64,000 bases of DNA, taken from assembly GCF_007827595.1 (NCBI RefSeq), contig NZ_VISR01000003.1, forward strand, positions 558,001 through 622,000, given 5' to 3'. How positions within the stretch are numbered: position 1 is the stretch's first letter; every line of letters begins with the position of its first letter. The position numbers were made by a program, and so were the translations under genes. A model generated the notes under the pieces. That model worked only from the letters and a program-made list of their open reading frames with translations, ran no database searches and had not been told where the DNA came from. This document shows, one piece after another, positions 40,655 through 49,532 of this stretch. Origin of the DNA: Streptomyces sp. BK340 (lineage in GTDB: Bacteria > Actinomycetota > Actinomycetes > Streptomycetales > Streptomycetaceae).

Positions 40655-41788
40655 ATGCTCTCTCGCGTACGCGTCTGGCTCAACCGCACGTACGCGGAGA
40701 ACGTGTTCTTCATGGATCAGCTGCGGAGAAATCCCAGCGACCGCGCGGTCGAGATCCATGCCACGCACGGGGACGCCGACTCCCCCGTGCTGGCCGCCGC
40801 CGACACCGCCGACCTGGAGCCGGAGGGCCTGTCCCCGGCGGCGTACGTCGAGTACGCCCTCGACCAGTGCGCGCGGCGCGGCATCGACGTGTTCGTGCCC
40901 CGGCTGCACCAGGCGGCGATCGTGGCGCACCGCGCCGATTTCGCGGCGGTGGGCACGGCGCTGCTGGCGCCGACCCCCGAGGCGGTGGCCGTGTTCGAGG
41001 ACAAGGCGACCGCGTACGAGGCGGTCCGCTCGGTCGGTGTGCCGGTACCGCCGTGGTGGCGGGTGCGTACGGCAGACGAACTCGTCGCCGCGGTCGAGGA
41101 GTTGGAGGCGGCAGGGCACAGGGCGTGCTTCAAGCCGGCCGTCGGCGCGGGTGGGGTCGGTTTCCGCGTGATCACGCGCGCCCCCTTCTCCCTCATGCAC
41201 CTCAACGGCTTCCCCGGCCCGCACGTCCAGCTGGATCTGGTCGTCGAAGCACTGGAGCGGGCCGAGGAGGACGTGGACTGGCTGGTGATGCCGCGCCTGG
41301 AGCAGCCGGAGGTGTCCGTCGACTGCCTGACCGGTCCGGACAACCGGATCCGGATGGCCGTGGGCCGCACCAAGAACGGCCGCCGCCGGGGCTTCACGCT
41401 GCACGAGCAGTGGCTGCAGCCGGCCCGGCTGATCGCTGAGGGCTTCGGGCTGCACTACCTGTCCAACATCCAGTTCCGCATGTTCGGCGACCGTCCGGTG
41501 CTGCTGGACGTCAACACGAGGCCCGCGGGTGGGCTGCACCAGCTGTCGCTCTGCGGGGTGAACGCTCCTTGGGCGGCCGTCCAGTTGGCGCTGGGCGAGG
41601 AGCCGGGCGTGGTCGAGCCGCCGTTCCTGGGGCAGGACTACACGGTGGTGTCAGGGCCGCGCCCGTTGCGGCCGGTGTCGCTGCCGCAGCAGAGGGCGGA
41701 GGAGGCGGAGGTCCTGTTGCCGGCGGTACCGACGCCCGCTCCCCAGGTCAGCACGGAGGCCGGCGCACCCGCCACCGCCCCCGCATGA
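40655..41788 (+). CDS. ATP-grasp domain protein
   Basis: A 377-residue protein with the ATP-grasp fold: KATAYEAVRSVGVPVPPWW at the start of the central domain, lysine in CFKPAVGAGGVGFRVI, and the metal-binding end LLDVNTRPAGGLHQLSL. Such enzymes ligate a carboxylate to an amine or thiol via acyl-phosphate. The last 60 residues are Pro/Ala-rich and disordered. The RBS is AAAGGCGG before ATG 40655. It stands alone; a possible TTGCAC/TATGAT promoter (40506-40537) has a 20 bp spacer. Substrates are unknown. Confidence 0.72.
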   Translation: MLSRVRVWLNRTYAENVFFMDQLRRNPSDRAVEIHATHGDADSPVLAAADTADLEPEGLSPAAYVEYALDQCARRGIDVFVPRLHQAAIVAHRADFAAVGTALLAPTPEAVAVFEDKATAYEAVRSVGVPVPPWWRVRTADELVAAVEELEAAGHRACFKPAVGAGGVGFRVITRAPFSLMHLNGFPGPHVQLDLVVEALERAEEDVDWLVMPRLEQPEVSVDCLTGPDNRIRMAVGRTKNGRRRGFTLHEQWLQPARLIAEGFGLHYLSNIQFRMFGDRPVLLDVNTRPAGGLHQLSLCGVNAPWAAVQLALGEEPGVVEPPFLGQDYTVVSGPRPLRPVSLPQQRAEEAEVLLPAVPTPAPQVSTEAGAPATAPA

Positions 41789-41803
41789 CATCGACACCCA
41801 CAC

Positions 41804-41857
41804 CGGTCTGGACCAATCTGAGTTCATCCCCTTGACACCCCGATTGGTCCATACCAA
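41804..41857. promoter_or_regulatory. Chitinase promoter with two DasR-like sites
   Basis: CGGTCTGGACCA (41804-41815) and TTGGTCCATACCAA (41844-41857) both resemble the dre consensus TGGTCTAGACCA, the site of the GlcNAc-responsive repressor DasR and the repeat known in Streptomyces chi promoters. Their centres are 41 bp apart, about four turns. TTGACA at 41832-41837 is a good -35, and the second site falls between it and the expected -10. Confidence 0.65.
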
Positions 41858-41923
41858 CTTGGTTGGCGCACCCCCCACTCCCCTGCACACTCCCGAACAC
41901 CCCATTCCCCACAGGGAGATCGC

Positions 41924-43612
41924 GTGCGCCACACACTCAGACGTTCCAGACGTCGGCTCCTCGCCCTCCTCGGCACCGCCGCCCTCGCGCTCGGCGGCGC
42001 CGTCGCCCTCCCCGGCACCGCTCAGGCCGCCAACATCCTCACCAACCCCGGCTTCGAGTCGGGCAGCCTCTCCCCCTGGAGCTGCACCGGCAACCTCGGC
42101 TCGGTCGTCTCCTCCCCCGTACACGGCGGTTCCAGGGCCCTGCAGGGCGCGGTGACCTCGAGCGACAACGCGCAGTGCAGCCAGACCGTCGCGGTCCAGC
42201 CGAACACGACGTACAGCCTCAGCGGGTGGGTCCGCGGCTCGTACGTGTACCTCGGCGTCAACGGCGGCGCCTCCACCTGGACGACGTCCCCGTCCGCCTA
42301 CAGCCAGCTCAGTGTCTCGTTCACGACCGGTGCATCGCAGACCAGCGCCACCATCTATGTGCACGGCTGGTACGCACAGGGCACCTACTACGCCGACGAC
42401 ATCAGCCTGGACGGGCCGGGCGGCGGCGGAGGCGGCGGGGACACCCAGGCGCCGACCGCGCCCAGCGGGCTCACCTCGACCGGCAAGACCTCGTCGAGCG
42501 TGTCGCTCCGGTGGAACGCCTCCTCGGACAACGTGGGCGTGACGGCCTACGACATCTACAGCGGCTCCAACCAGGTGCTCAGCGTGTCCGGCACGTCCGC
42601 CACGGTCGGCGGGCTGTCGCCGAGCACGGCCTACACCTTCACGGTCAAGGCGCGGGACGCGGCCGGGAACACCTCGGGGGCCTCCAACTCCCTATCCGTC
42701 ACCACGGACGCGGGCAGCGGCGGCGGCACCGGCTTCAAGCAGGCTGCGCCGTACCTGTACGAGGGCTGGGGCGATCCGCCGAACCCGAGCACGGTGATGA
42801 GCGCGACCGGCGTCAAGTGGTTCACGATGGCGTTCGTGCTGGACTCGGGCGGCTGCACCCCGGCCTGGGACGGCAGCCGGGCGCTGACCGGAGGTGTCGA
42901 CCAGACCGCCATCAACCAGATCCGCTCGGCGGGCGGTGACATCGTCCCGTCGTTCGGCGGCTGGCAGGGCAGCAAGCTGGGCGCCAACTGCTCCTCGTCG
43001 AGCGCGCTCGCCGGGGCCATCCAGAAGGTGATCGACGCCTACTCGCTCAAGGCGATCGACATGGACATCGAGAACACGGACGAGTTCGAGAACGAGGCCG
43101 TCCAGGCGAAGATCCTCACCGCACTGAAGACGGTCAAGGCCAACAACCCCGGCCTGAAGACCATCGTCACCTTCGGCACCTCGACCACCGGCCCGACCTA
43201 CTACGGCAACCGGCTGATCGAGCAGGCGCAGTCGCTCGGCGCCGGCATCGACGTCTTCACGATCATGCCGTTCGACTTCGGCGGCGGCTCCGACATGTAC
43301 GGCAACACGGTCAACGCGGCCGAGGGGCTGAAGAACAAGCTGAAGTCCACCTTCGGCTGGGACGACGCGACCGCCTACTCCCACATCGGCATCTCCGGCA
43401 TGAACGGCCTGTCCGACCAGCAGGAGAACACCACGCCGGCGATCTGGACCCAGATCCGCGACTGGGCGAACTCGCACCACATCGCCCGGCTCGCGTACTG
43501 GGCGGTCAACCGCGACCGGCCGTGCCCCGGCGGTGGCGTGGTGAGCAACTGCTCCGGCATCAGCCAGAACACCTGGCAGTTCACCTCGATCACGGCCGGG
43601 TTCACCGGCTGA
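41924..43612 (+). CDS. Secreted GH18 chitinase with carbohydrate-binding and fibronectin III domains
   Basis: A 562-residue precursor. The signal peptide covers about 1-36 (GTAQAAN). A beta-sandwich CBM (about 37-165, NILTNPGFESGSLSPW), a Gly-rich hinge, an Fn3 domain (about 184-262) and a GH18 barrel (about 270-562) follow. The catalytic DxDxE is in AIDMDIENTDE (about 378-382). The domain order matches bacterial chitinases of the ChiC/ChiD type in Streptomyces. GTG start with GGGAG about 6 bases upstream. It ends at a strong intrinsic terminator. Confidence 0.9.
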   Translation: MRHTLRRSRRRLLALLGTAALALGGAVALPGTAQAANILTNPGFESGSLSPWSCTGNLGSVVSSPVHGGSRALQGAVTSSDNAQCSQTVAVQPNTTYSLSGWVRGSYVYLGVNGGASTWTTSPSAYSQLSVSFTTGASQTSATIYVHGWYAQGTYYADDISLDGPGGGGGGGDTQAPTAPSGLTSTGKTSSSVSLRWNASSDNVGVTAYDIYSGSNQVLSVSGTSATVGGLSPSTAYTFTVKARDAAGNTSGASNSLSVTTDAGSGGGTGFKQAAPYLYEGWGDPPNPSTVMSATGVKWFTMAFVLDSGGCTPAWDGSRALTGGVDQTAINQIRSAGGDIVPSFGGWQGSKLGANCSSSSALAGAIQKVIDAYSLKAIDMDIENTDEFENEAVQAKILTALKTVKANNPGLKTIVTFGTSTTGPTYYGNRLIEQAQSLGAGIDVFTIMPFDFGGGSDMYGNTVNAAEGLKNKLKSTFGWDDATAYSHIGISGMNGLSDQQENTTPAIWTQIRDWANSHHIARLAYWAVNRDRPCPGGGVVSNCSGISQNTWQFTSITAGFTG

Positions 43613-43634
43613 GCACGGCACCGGAACGACCCGG

Positions 43635-43666
43635 ATCCCCCGGCTCCCGAGCCGGGGGATTTTTTT
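43635..43666 (+). terminator. Intrinsic terminator of the chitinase gene
   Basis: ATCCCCCGGCTC (43635-43646) and GAGCCGGGGGAT (43649-43660) pair perfectly around a two-base turn, followed by a run of T to 43666. It is the clearest Rho-independent terminator in the window. Confidence 0.92.
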
Positions 43667-43712
43667 CCGCCCGGGGGTGTATCAGGCGGCGACCTGCCCG
43701 CTCTACATACAG

Positions 43713-43775
43713 GAACGGGGAACACGGGGGATCGGAAACACGGGGGATCAACGGGGGAAGCACCAACGGGGGATC
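43713..43775 (+). repeat. Short G-tract repeat array (ACGGGGGATC units)
   Basis: Five runs of four or five G lie at 43717-43720, 43726-43730, 43742-43746, 43753-43757 and 43768-43772. They are embedded in near repeats of AACACGGGGGATC (43721 and 43737, 16 bp apart) and AACGGGGGA. The array lies in the 242 bp between the chitinase terminator and the stop of the converging GH29 gene. It contains no gene; quadruplex formation is possible. Confidence 0.5.
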
Positions 43776-43854
43776 GGGTCGGTCGGTCGCAGTCACGGGG
43801 GGCGACCGGCCGACCCGATGCACATGTCCCGGGGCCGAAGCGGGTGCACCGCCG

Positions 43855-45105
43855 TCAGGAGCGGCCCGCTCCCCGGTAGAGCTCCAGCTCACCGTCCAGT
43901 TCCACCGCGAGCACCGTGGCGTGCGGGTCGAGGTCGGCGGGCGCGGGCGGCTCGATCCACAGCACTCCGGGCGCCTCGTGCAGACCGCCGGTGACCCGGT
44001 GGGCCAGCTCCCTGCCGCTGCCGAGCACACTGACCCGGCGCACCCTGCAGAGCAGCCCGCGTACGTTGATCTCGGCGCGCGGAGCGTCGAACAGCACCAG
44101 ATACAGGGTGCGGAGGTCCCCGCACAGGGTGCTCGGACCGTAGTGGTGCCCGGCCGGCAGTCCCCGCACGGTCCCGTATACCGCCTCCGCGTGTCCGCGG
44201 ATCCAGTCGCCGAGCCCCTCCAGGCGTTCGGCCTGCTCGGCCGGGATCGTCCCGTCCTCCCGCGGGCCGACGTCGAGCAGCAGGTTGCCACCGCCGCCGA
44301 TGGTCTCCGTGAAGTACCGGATCAGCTGGTCGAGCGACTTGTGGTTGTGGTCGTGGTGCCGGAAACCCCAGGAGTCGTTGACCGTCAGGCACAGCTCCCA
44401 GGGCCCGTCCGGCGGAACCACCGGGGCGCCCTGCTCGGGCGTGGCGTAGTCGCCCTCGCCGAGCATGCGGGCGTTGAAGACGACGTCCGGCGTGTACGAG
44501 CGGATCAGCGCGGCGAGTTCGGGGATGCGCCACTGCTCCTCGCTGCGTTCCCACTCGCCGTCGAACCACATCAGGTCGGGCCGGTAGCGGGAGGCCAGCT
44601 CCGTGATCTGGCCGTCCCGGTAGGCGATGAACCGCTCCCAGGCCGCCAGGTCCTCGAACTCGGCCGCGACCTCGGAGTACCGGTTGTCCTCCTGCTCCGG
44701 CGGCCGGCCCGGTCTGCGCGTGGAGGCGTAGTCGGGGTGGCTCCAGTCGGAGTGGGAGTAGTAGAGGCCGACCTTCAGGCCCTGTTCGCGCAGGGCCTCG
44801 GCGTACGGCCCGATGAGGTCGCGGCCCAGGCCGAGGCCGCCGTGCGCGGTGTCCCACAGGGCGACGCCGTCGTGGTGCCGGCTGGTCAGCACGGCGTACC
44901 GGGCACCCGCGCGGGCGAACAGGGCCGCCCAGTCGCGTGGTTCGTAGCGCGCGGCGGTGAACCGGCCGAGCTGGGACATGTACCGGTCGTACGGCACGAT
45001 GCCGTCGTAGAACGACCAGGACTCCTGGACGCCGTCGACGGCGTAGATGCCCCAGTGGACGAAGATCCCCAACTTGGCATCGGTGAACCAGGGTTGCACG
45101 GCCAT
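43855..45105 (-). CDS. GH29 alpha-L-fucosidase
   Basis: A 416-residue intracellular glycosidase with the GH29 N-terminal pattern WFTDAKLGIFVHWGIYAVDG, the segment YAVLTSRHHDGVALWDT, and the nucleophile Asp in LMWFDGEWE (about residue 180). There is no signal peptide, so fucosylated substrates must be imported. It starts 3 bp after the GH38 stop and ends the DeoR-GH4-GH38-GH29 operon. A short beta-sandwich tail (about 345-416) follows the barrel. Confidence 0.88.
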   Translation of the reverse strand: MAVQPWFTDAKLGIFVHWGIYAVDGVQESWSFYDGIVPYDRYMSQLGRFTAARYEPRDWAALFARAGARYAVLTSRHHDGVALWDTAHGGLGLGRDLIGPYAEALREQGLKVGLYYSHSDWSHPDYASTRRPGRPPEQEDNRYSEVAAEFEDLAAWERFIAYRDGQITELASRYRPDLMWFDGEWERSEEQWRIPELAALIRSYTPDVVFNARMLGEGDYATPEQGAPVVPPDGPWELCLTVNDSWGFRHHDHNHKSLDQLIRYFTETIGGGGNLLLDVGPREDGTIPAEQAERLEGLGDWIRGHAEAVYGTVRGLPAGHHYGPSTLCGDLRTLYLVLFDAPRAEINVRGLLCRVRRVSVLGSGRELAHRVTGGLHEAPGVLWIEPPAPADLDPHATVLAVELDGELELYRGAGRS

Positions 45106-45108
45106 GGG

Positions 45109-48100
45109 TCAGCCCACCTCGGCGCGCCGCAGCCGCAGGGTCAGGATCTGGAAGGGCCGCAGGGCGACGCGGACCCCGCCGTCGTCCCGCACGACGGCGT
45201 CCTCCAGGGGCCGCTCCAGCAGGTCGGTGACGTGGGCGCCCGCGAGCGGGAATCCGGTGCGCAGCACACCGCGCGCCCGCCCGCCCCGGGACTCGTAGAG
45301 CCGTACGACGACGTCACCGGAGCGGTCGTCGGCGAGCTTGACCGCCTCGACCGTCACGCCCTCGCCGGCCACCGAGACGACCGGCTCCGGCGCGCCCGCC
45401 GCGTCCGCCACCCGCAGCGGGAGGTTGAGCGCGTAGCCCTCGGCGACCGCGTCCGCGATGTCCGCGCCGGGCAGCAGGGAGTAGGTGAACCGGTGCCGGC
45501 CCTGGTCGGCGCCCGGGTCCGGGACGCGCGGGGCGCGCACCAGGCTCAGGCGGACCGTGGTGGTCGTACTGCCGTCCTCGCGGACCGTGCGGGAGACGTC
45601 GTGGCCGTACGTCGAGTCGTTGAGGACCGCGACGCCGTAGCCGGGCTCGGCGATGTGCACCCAGCGGTGGCCGGAGACCTCGAAACGGGCCGCCTCCCAG
45701 CTGGTGTTGGTGTGGGTGGGACGCTGGACGTGGCCGAACTGGATCTCTGCCGAGGAGTGCGGGGCGCGGACGTCCACCGGGAAGGCGGCCTTGAGGATCT
45801 TCTCGGTCTCGTGCCAGTCGATGTCCGTCTCGATGTCGATCCGGGGACTGCCCGCGCGCACGGTGAGGGTCTGGGTGATCTTCGAGCCCTTGCCGAAGGA
45901 GCGCGTGACGCGGATCGCGCCGACGAGCGGGCCGCCCTCGACCACGGTGACGGAGTCGGCGTCCAGGAGGTCCGTGTACCGGTTCCTGTAGTGCTTGTCG
46001 ATGTCCCAGGCGTCCCAGTAGTTGGGCAGGTCGGTGTGGAGGCGCAGGAGGTTGCCCGGCTCGGCGAGAACCTCGCGGTCCGCCCGCAGGTCGTACACGG
46101 ACGACAGCGTTCCGTCTTCCGCCACCGCCACCCGGACCAGACCGTTGCCGAGGACGCGGCCGCTGACTGTGACCGGCTGCGGGGGTTGCGTGTCCGCGAG
46201 GGGCGCGCTGCCGTTCGCGGGCACGCGCACGTACGCCGGCGCCCCCCCGGGCGTGCGGACCACCTCGGCACGGTCGTACGGGCTGGTGTTGAACACACGT
46301 GTCCCGCCGGTGCCGAGCGCGGCCACCGCCTCGGCGGTCAGCTCCTCCAGCTCCCCCGCCACGCGGGCGTACTCGGCCTCCGCCTCGCGGTGCACCCAGG
46401 CGATGGACGAGCCGGGCAGGATGTCGTGGAACTGGTGCAGCAGGACCGTCTTCCAGAGGCGGTCGAGCTTCTCGTACGGGTAGGTGTAGCCCGGAGCGTG
46501 CAGCGCGGCCGTGGTCGCCCACAACTCGGCCTCGCGCAGCCGGTGTTCGCTGCGCCGGTTGCCCTGCTTGGTGCGGGCCTGGGAGGTGTAGGTGGCGCGG
46601 TGCAGCTCCAGGTACAGCTCGCCGACCCAGACCGGGGCGTCGGGGTACTCGGCGCGGGCCTTCGCGAAGAACGCGTCGGGGTGTTCGATCTCGACCTTCG
46701 GGGAACCCTCCAGGTCCCTCAGCCGCCGGGCCCGCTCCATGATCTCGCGGGTGGGGCCGCCACCGCCGTCGCCCCAGCCGAAGGGGGCCAGGGAGCGCGT
46801 GGCGCCGCCCTTCTCGCTGTAGTTACGGACCGCGCGGGCCATCTCCTCGCCGCTGAAGCGTGCGTTGTAGGTGTCGACCGGCGGGAAGTGGGTGAAGATC
46901 CGGGTGCCGTCGATTCCCTCCCACCAGAAGGTGTGGTGGGGGAACTTGTTGGTCTGGTTCCAGGAGATCTTCTGGGTCAGGAACCAGTCGTTGCCGGCGA
47001 GCCTGGCCAGCTGCGGGTAGGCGGCGGTGTAGCCGAAGGAGTCGGGCAGCCACACGCCCTTGGTCTCCACGCCGAAGTGCTCCATGAAGAAGCGCTTGCC
47101 GTGGACGAGCTGGCGGGCGAGGGCCTCGCCGCCGGGCAGATTGCCGTCGGCCTCCACCCACATGCCGCCGACCGGTGCCCACTGGCCCTTCTTGACGGAC
47201 TCCTGGATGCGGGCCCACACCTGCGGGTAGTTGTCACGCACCCACTCGTACTGCTGGGCCTGCGAGCAGGCGAAGACGAACTCCTCGTACTCGTCGGCCA
47301 GGGCGGTCACGTTGGAGAAGGTGCGGGACGTCTTGCGCCTGGTCTCGCGGATCGGCCACAGCCATGCCGAGTCGATGTGGGCGTGGCCGACTCCGGAGAT
47401 GAGGTGCGCACTCGCGTTCGCGGGCTTGGACAGGGCCGGCCCCAGCGCCTCGCGCACGGCGGTGGCCGAGCCGGAGACGTCGTCCAGGTCGAGGAGGTCC
47501 ATGGCCCGGTCGAGTGCGTGCATGATCTCGTGCCGGCGCGGGTCGTGCTCGCCCAGCTGCAGCATCAGTTCGCTCAGCACCTGGACGTCGAGGTCGAGGT
47601 GCCAGACCTCCTCGTCGAGGACGGCGATGTCGGCGCGGCGGAAGGTGTACAGGGGACGGTCGCCCGCCGTGAGGACATCGCCGAGCGGGGTCGGGCCCGC
47701 GAAGTCATTGGCGAGGATGTCCGGGTTCGAGGCCGCCTCGACCAGGTAGTCCACCGTCTCACCGCCCGCCGCCGGACTGGCGATCGGCACGTACTGGTTG
47801 AGCGGGTTGACGGCCTTCAGCGGCGTGCCGTTCGTCAGATGGACGAGCGCCTCGGCCTGGTTGCCCGGCCAGTCGCCCACGAAGCCGAGGTCGATGACGG
47901 CCTCGACGCGCCGGCCCGCGAATCCGGCGGGCACCCGGCCGCGCATCCGGAACCAGGTCGTGCCCCAGGGCGGTCCCCACGGGGTGTCCGGCGCGAAGGG
48001 CTCGTACGGCGCGGCCGCGGCCTCCTCGAAGGAGACCGGCTCTCCCGGTGCCTGCCAGGACTCCACTTCGAGGGGAACGGTGGCCGCGTAGATCGCGGGC

Positions 48101-48162
48101 TTGATGCGCTGGTGGTGGAGCCGCTCCACGCGCTCCTCGATCCGGCGGCGTTCATCGTGCAT
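45109..48162 (-). CDS. GH38 alpha-mannosidase
   Basis: A 1017-residue cytoplasmic alpha-mannosidase. An N-terminal beta domain (to about 245) precedes the catalytic region with the zinc site GVGHAHIDSAWLWP (about 255-268) and the nucleophile Asp in LPDSFGYTAAYPQL (about 371-384). The HQFHDILPGSSI motif and a large C-terminal beta domain follow. Length and order match the bacterial/vacuolar class. ATG 48162 has CTGGAGAC about 8 bases ahead. A palindrome overlapping the upstream GH4 stop may give the gene separate control. Confidence 0.9.
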   Translation of the reverse strand: MHDERRRIEERVERLHHQRIKPAIYAATVPLEVESWQAPGEPVSFEEAAAAPYEPFAPDTPWGPPWGTTWFRMRGRVPAGFAGRRVEAVIDLGFVGDWPGNQAEALVHLTNGTPLKAVNPLNQYVPIASPAAGGETVDYLVEAASNPDILANDFAGPTPLGDVLTAGDRPLYTFRRADIAVLDEEVWHLDLDVQVLSELMLQLGEHDPRRHEIMHALDRAMDLLDLDDVSGSATAVREALGPALSKPANASAHLISGVGHAHIDSAWLWPIRETRRKTSRTFSNVTALADEYEEFVFACSQAQQYEWVRDNYPQVWARIQESVKKGQWAPVGGMWVEADGNLPGGEALARQLVHGKRFFMEHFGVETKGVWLPDSFGYTAAYPQLARLAGNDWFLTQKISWNQTNKFPHHTFWWEGIDGTRIFTHFPPVDTYNARFSGEEMARAVRNYSEKGGATRSLAPFGWGDGGGGPTREIMERARRLRDLEGSPKVEIEHPDAFFAKARAEYPDAPVWVGELYLELHRATYTSQARTKQGNRRSEHRLREAELWATTAALHAPGYTYPYEKLDRLWKTVLLHQFHDILPGSSIAWVHREAEAEYARVAGELEELTAEAVAALGTGGTRVFNTSPYDRAEVVRTPGGAPAYVRVPANGSAPLADTQPPQPVTVSGRVLGNGLVRVAVAEDGTLSSVYDLRADREVLAEPGNLLRLHTDLPNYWDAWDIDKHYRNRYTDLLDADSVTVVEGGPLVGAIRVTRSFGKGSKITQTLTVRAGSPRIDIETDIDWHETEKILKAAFPVDVRAPHSSAEIQFGHVQRPTHTNTSWEAARFEVSGHRWVHIAEPGYGVAVLNDSTYGHDVSRTVREDGSTTTTVRLSLVRAPRVPDPGADQGRHRFTYSLLPGADIADAVAEGYALNLPLRVADAAGAPEPVVSVAGEGVTVEAVKLADDRSGDVVVRLYESRGGRARGVLRTGFPLAGAHVTDLLERPLEDAVVRDDGGVRVALRPFQILTLRLRRAEVG

Positions 48163-48186
48163 GGAAGTCTCCAGGAAGCGGGGAGG

Positions 48187-48198
48187 GAAAGCGCTTAC
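48187..48198. promoter_or_regulatory. LacI-type palindrome ahead of the GH38 gene
   Basis: GAAAGCGCTTAC has the perfect core AAGCGCTT (48189-48196) typical of LacI-family operators. It lies about 25 bp upstream of the GH38 start and overlaps the TAA stop of the GH4 gene. It suggests an internal promoter inside the operon. Confidence 0.4.
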
Positions 48199-49532
48199 CC
48201 AAGATACGCCAGGCCCGGATGGACCTGGGTGTAGCCCTCGACCAGCCTGCGGGCCACGTTCACGGAGTCGACCAACGGGTGCAGCGCGAACGCCTTCACG
48301 GCCGTGGCGCGCGAACCCGACTCGGCGGCGGCGAGCACCTCGCGCTCGACCGCCTTGACCGCGCACACCAGACCGGCGGCGTGGCCGGGCAGCGGATCGA
48401 CGGCGACCGGGTGGGCCCCGTTGGCGTCGACCAGGCACGGCACCTCGATGACGGCGTCCGGGTCGAGGACCGACAGGGTGCCCTGGTTGCGGACGTTGAG
48501 GATCAGGGTGGTGCGCTCGTCCCGGGCGATGGCCCGCATCAGGGCGAGGGCCACCTTCTCGTAGCCGCCGGAGAGGTCGTCGGCGTCGCGTTCACCGGCA
48601 CCGGCCGTCTCCCGGGCCTCGGCCATGTAGGTCGCCTCGCGTTCGGCGCGGGTGCGGTCCCAGGCGTCGAGGGCGGAGACGTCCGCGCGCCGGGCCTCCT
48701 CGTAGAACCGCGCCTGCTGGTCGCGCAGGAAGGCGCCGCGGGTCTGCTCGGCCTGCTGGTAGGCGCGTACGGCCTCACGGCTGAAGTAGTAGTAGTGCAG
48801 GTACTCGTTGGGGATCGCGCCGAGGGACCGCAGCCAGTCGGTGCCGAAGAGCTTGCCCTCCTCGAAGGAGCCGAGCAGACCGGGGTCGGCGAGCAGGCGC
48901 GGGAGTTCGTCGCGGCCCGCGATGCGCAGGCCGCGTACCCAGCCGAGGTGGTTGAGGCCGGCGTAGTCGATCCACGCCTCGTTCGGGTCGGCGCCGAGGA
49001 CCCGGGCGATACGGCGGCCGAGGCCGACCGGCGAGTCACAGATACCGATGACCCGGTCGCCGAGGTGCCGGGACATGGCCTCGGTGACCAGTCCCGCCGG
49101 GTTGGTGAAGTTGATGACCCAGGCGTCGGGCGCCAGGCGGGCCACCCGCTGCGCGATGTCGACGGCGACCGGCACCGTCCGCAGACCGTAGGCGATCCCG
49201 CCGGCACCGACCGTCTCCTGGCCGAGGACGCCCTCCGCGAGGGCCACCCGCTCGTCGTTCGCCCTGCCCTCCAGGCCGCCGACGCGGATCGCGGAGAAGA
49301 CGAAGTCGGCGCCGCGCAGGGCCTCGTCGAGGTCGGTGGTGGCGGTCACGCGGGGGGCGTCGGCGACGGCCGACGCCTGTTCCTCCAGCACCCGGGTGAC
49401 CGCGTACAGCCGGCTGTCGTCCAGGTCGTGCAGGACGACCTCGGTGACCCGCCCCTCGGCACGGTCGGTCAGCAGCGCCCCGTACACGAGCGGCACCCGG
49501 AATCCGCCGCCGCCCAGAATCGTCAGCTTCAC
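48195..49532 (-). CDS. GH4 family NAD-dependent glycosidase
   Basis: A 445-residue member of GH4, enzymes that use NAD+ and Mn2+ in a redox-assisted cleavage. The dinucleotide site is ILGGGGFRVP (about 5-14), followed by VINFTNPAGLVTEA, the metal-binding Cys in CDSPVG and NHLGWV. The family includes 6-phospho-beta-glucosidases and several that act on unphosphorylated substrates; no PTS gene is nearby, so the latter is possible. It overlaps the DeoR gene by ATGA. Confidence 0.85.
   Translation of the reverse strand: MKLTILGGGGFRVPLVYGALLTDRAEGRVTEVVLHDLDDSRLYAVTRVLEEQASAVADAPRVTATTDLDEALRGADFVFSAIRVGGLEGRANDERVALAEGVLGQETVGAGGIAYGLRTVPVAVDIAQRVARLAPDAWVINFTNPAGLVTEAMSRHLGDRVIGICDSPVGLGRRIARVLGADPNEAWIDYAGLNHLGWVRGLRIAGRDELPRLLADPGLLGSFEEGKLFGTDWLRSLGAIPNEYLHYYYFSREAVRAYQQAEQTRGAFLRDQQARFYEEARRADVSALDAWDRTRAEREATYMAEARETAGAGERDADDLSGGYEKVALALMRAIARDERTTLILNVRNQGTLSVLDPDAVIEVPCLVDANGAHPVAVDPLPGHAAGLVCAVKAVEREVLAAAESGSRATAVKAFALHPLVDSVNVARRLVEGYTQVHPGLAYLG

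Noticed and set aside
43522..48234. A very long open frame (about 1570 codons) on the + strand
   Set aside because: It is antisense to the GH29 and GH38 genes, whose products have clear catalytic motifs. Long antisense frames are expected in high-GC DNA, and its translation shows no recognisable domain.
48195..49532. Assignment of GH4 as 6-phospho-beta-glucosidase
   Set aside because: GH4 contains several specificities and no PTS gene is nearby, so only the family was assigned.
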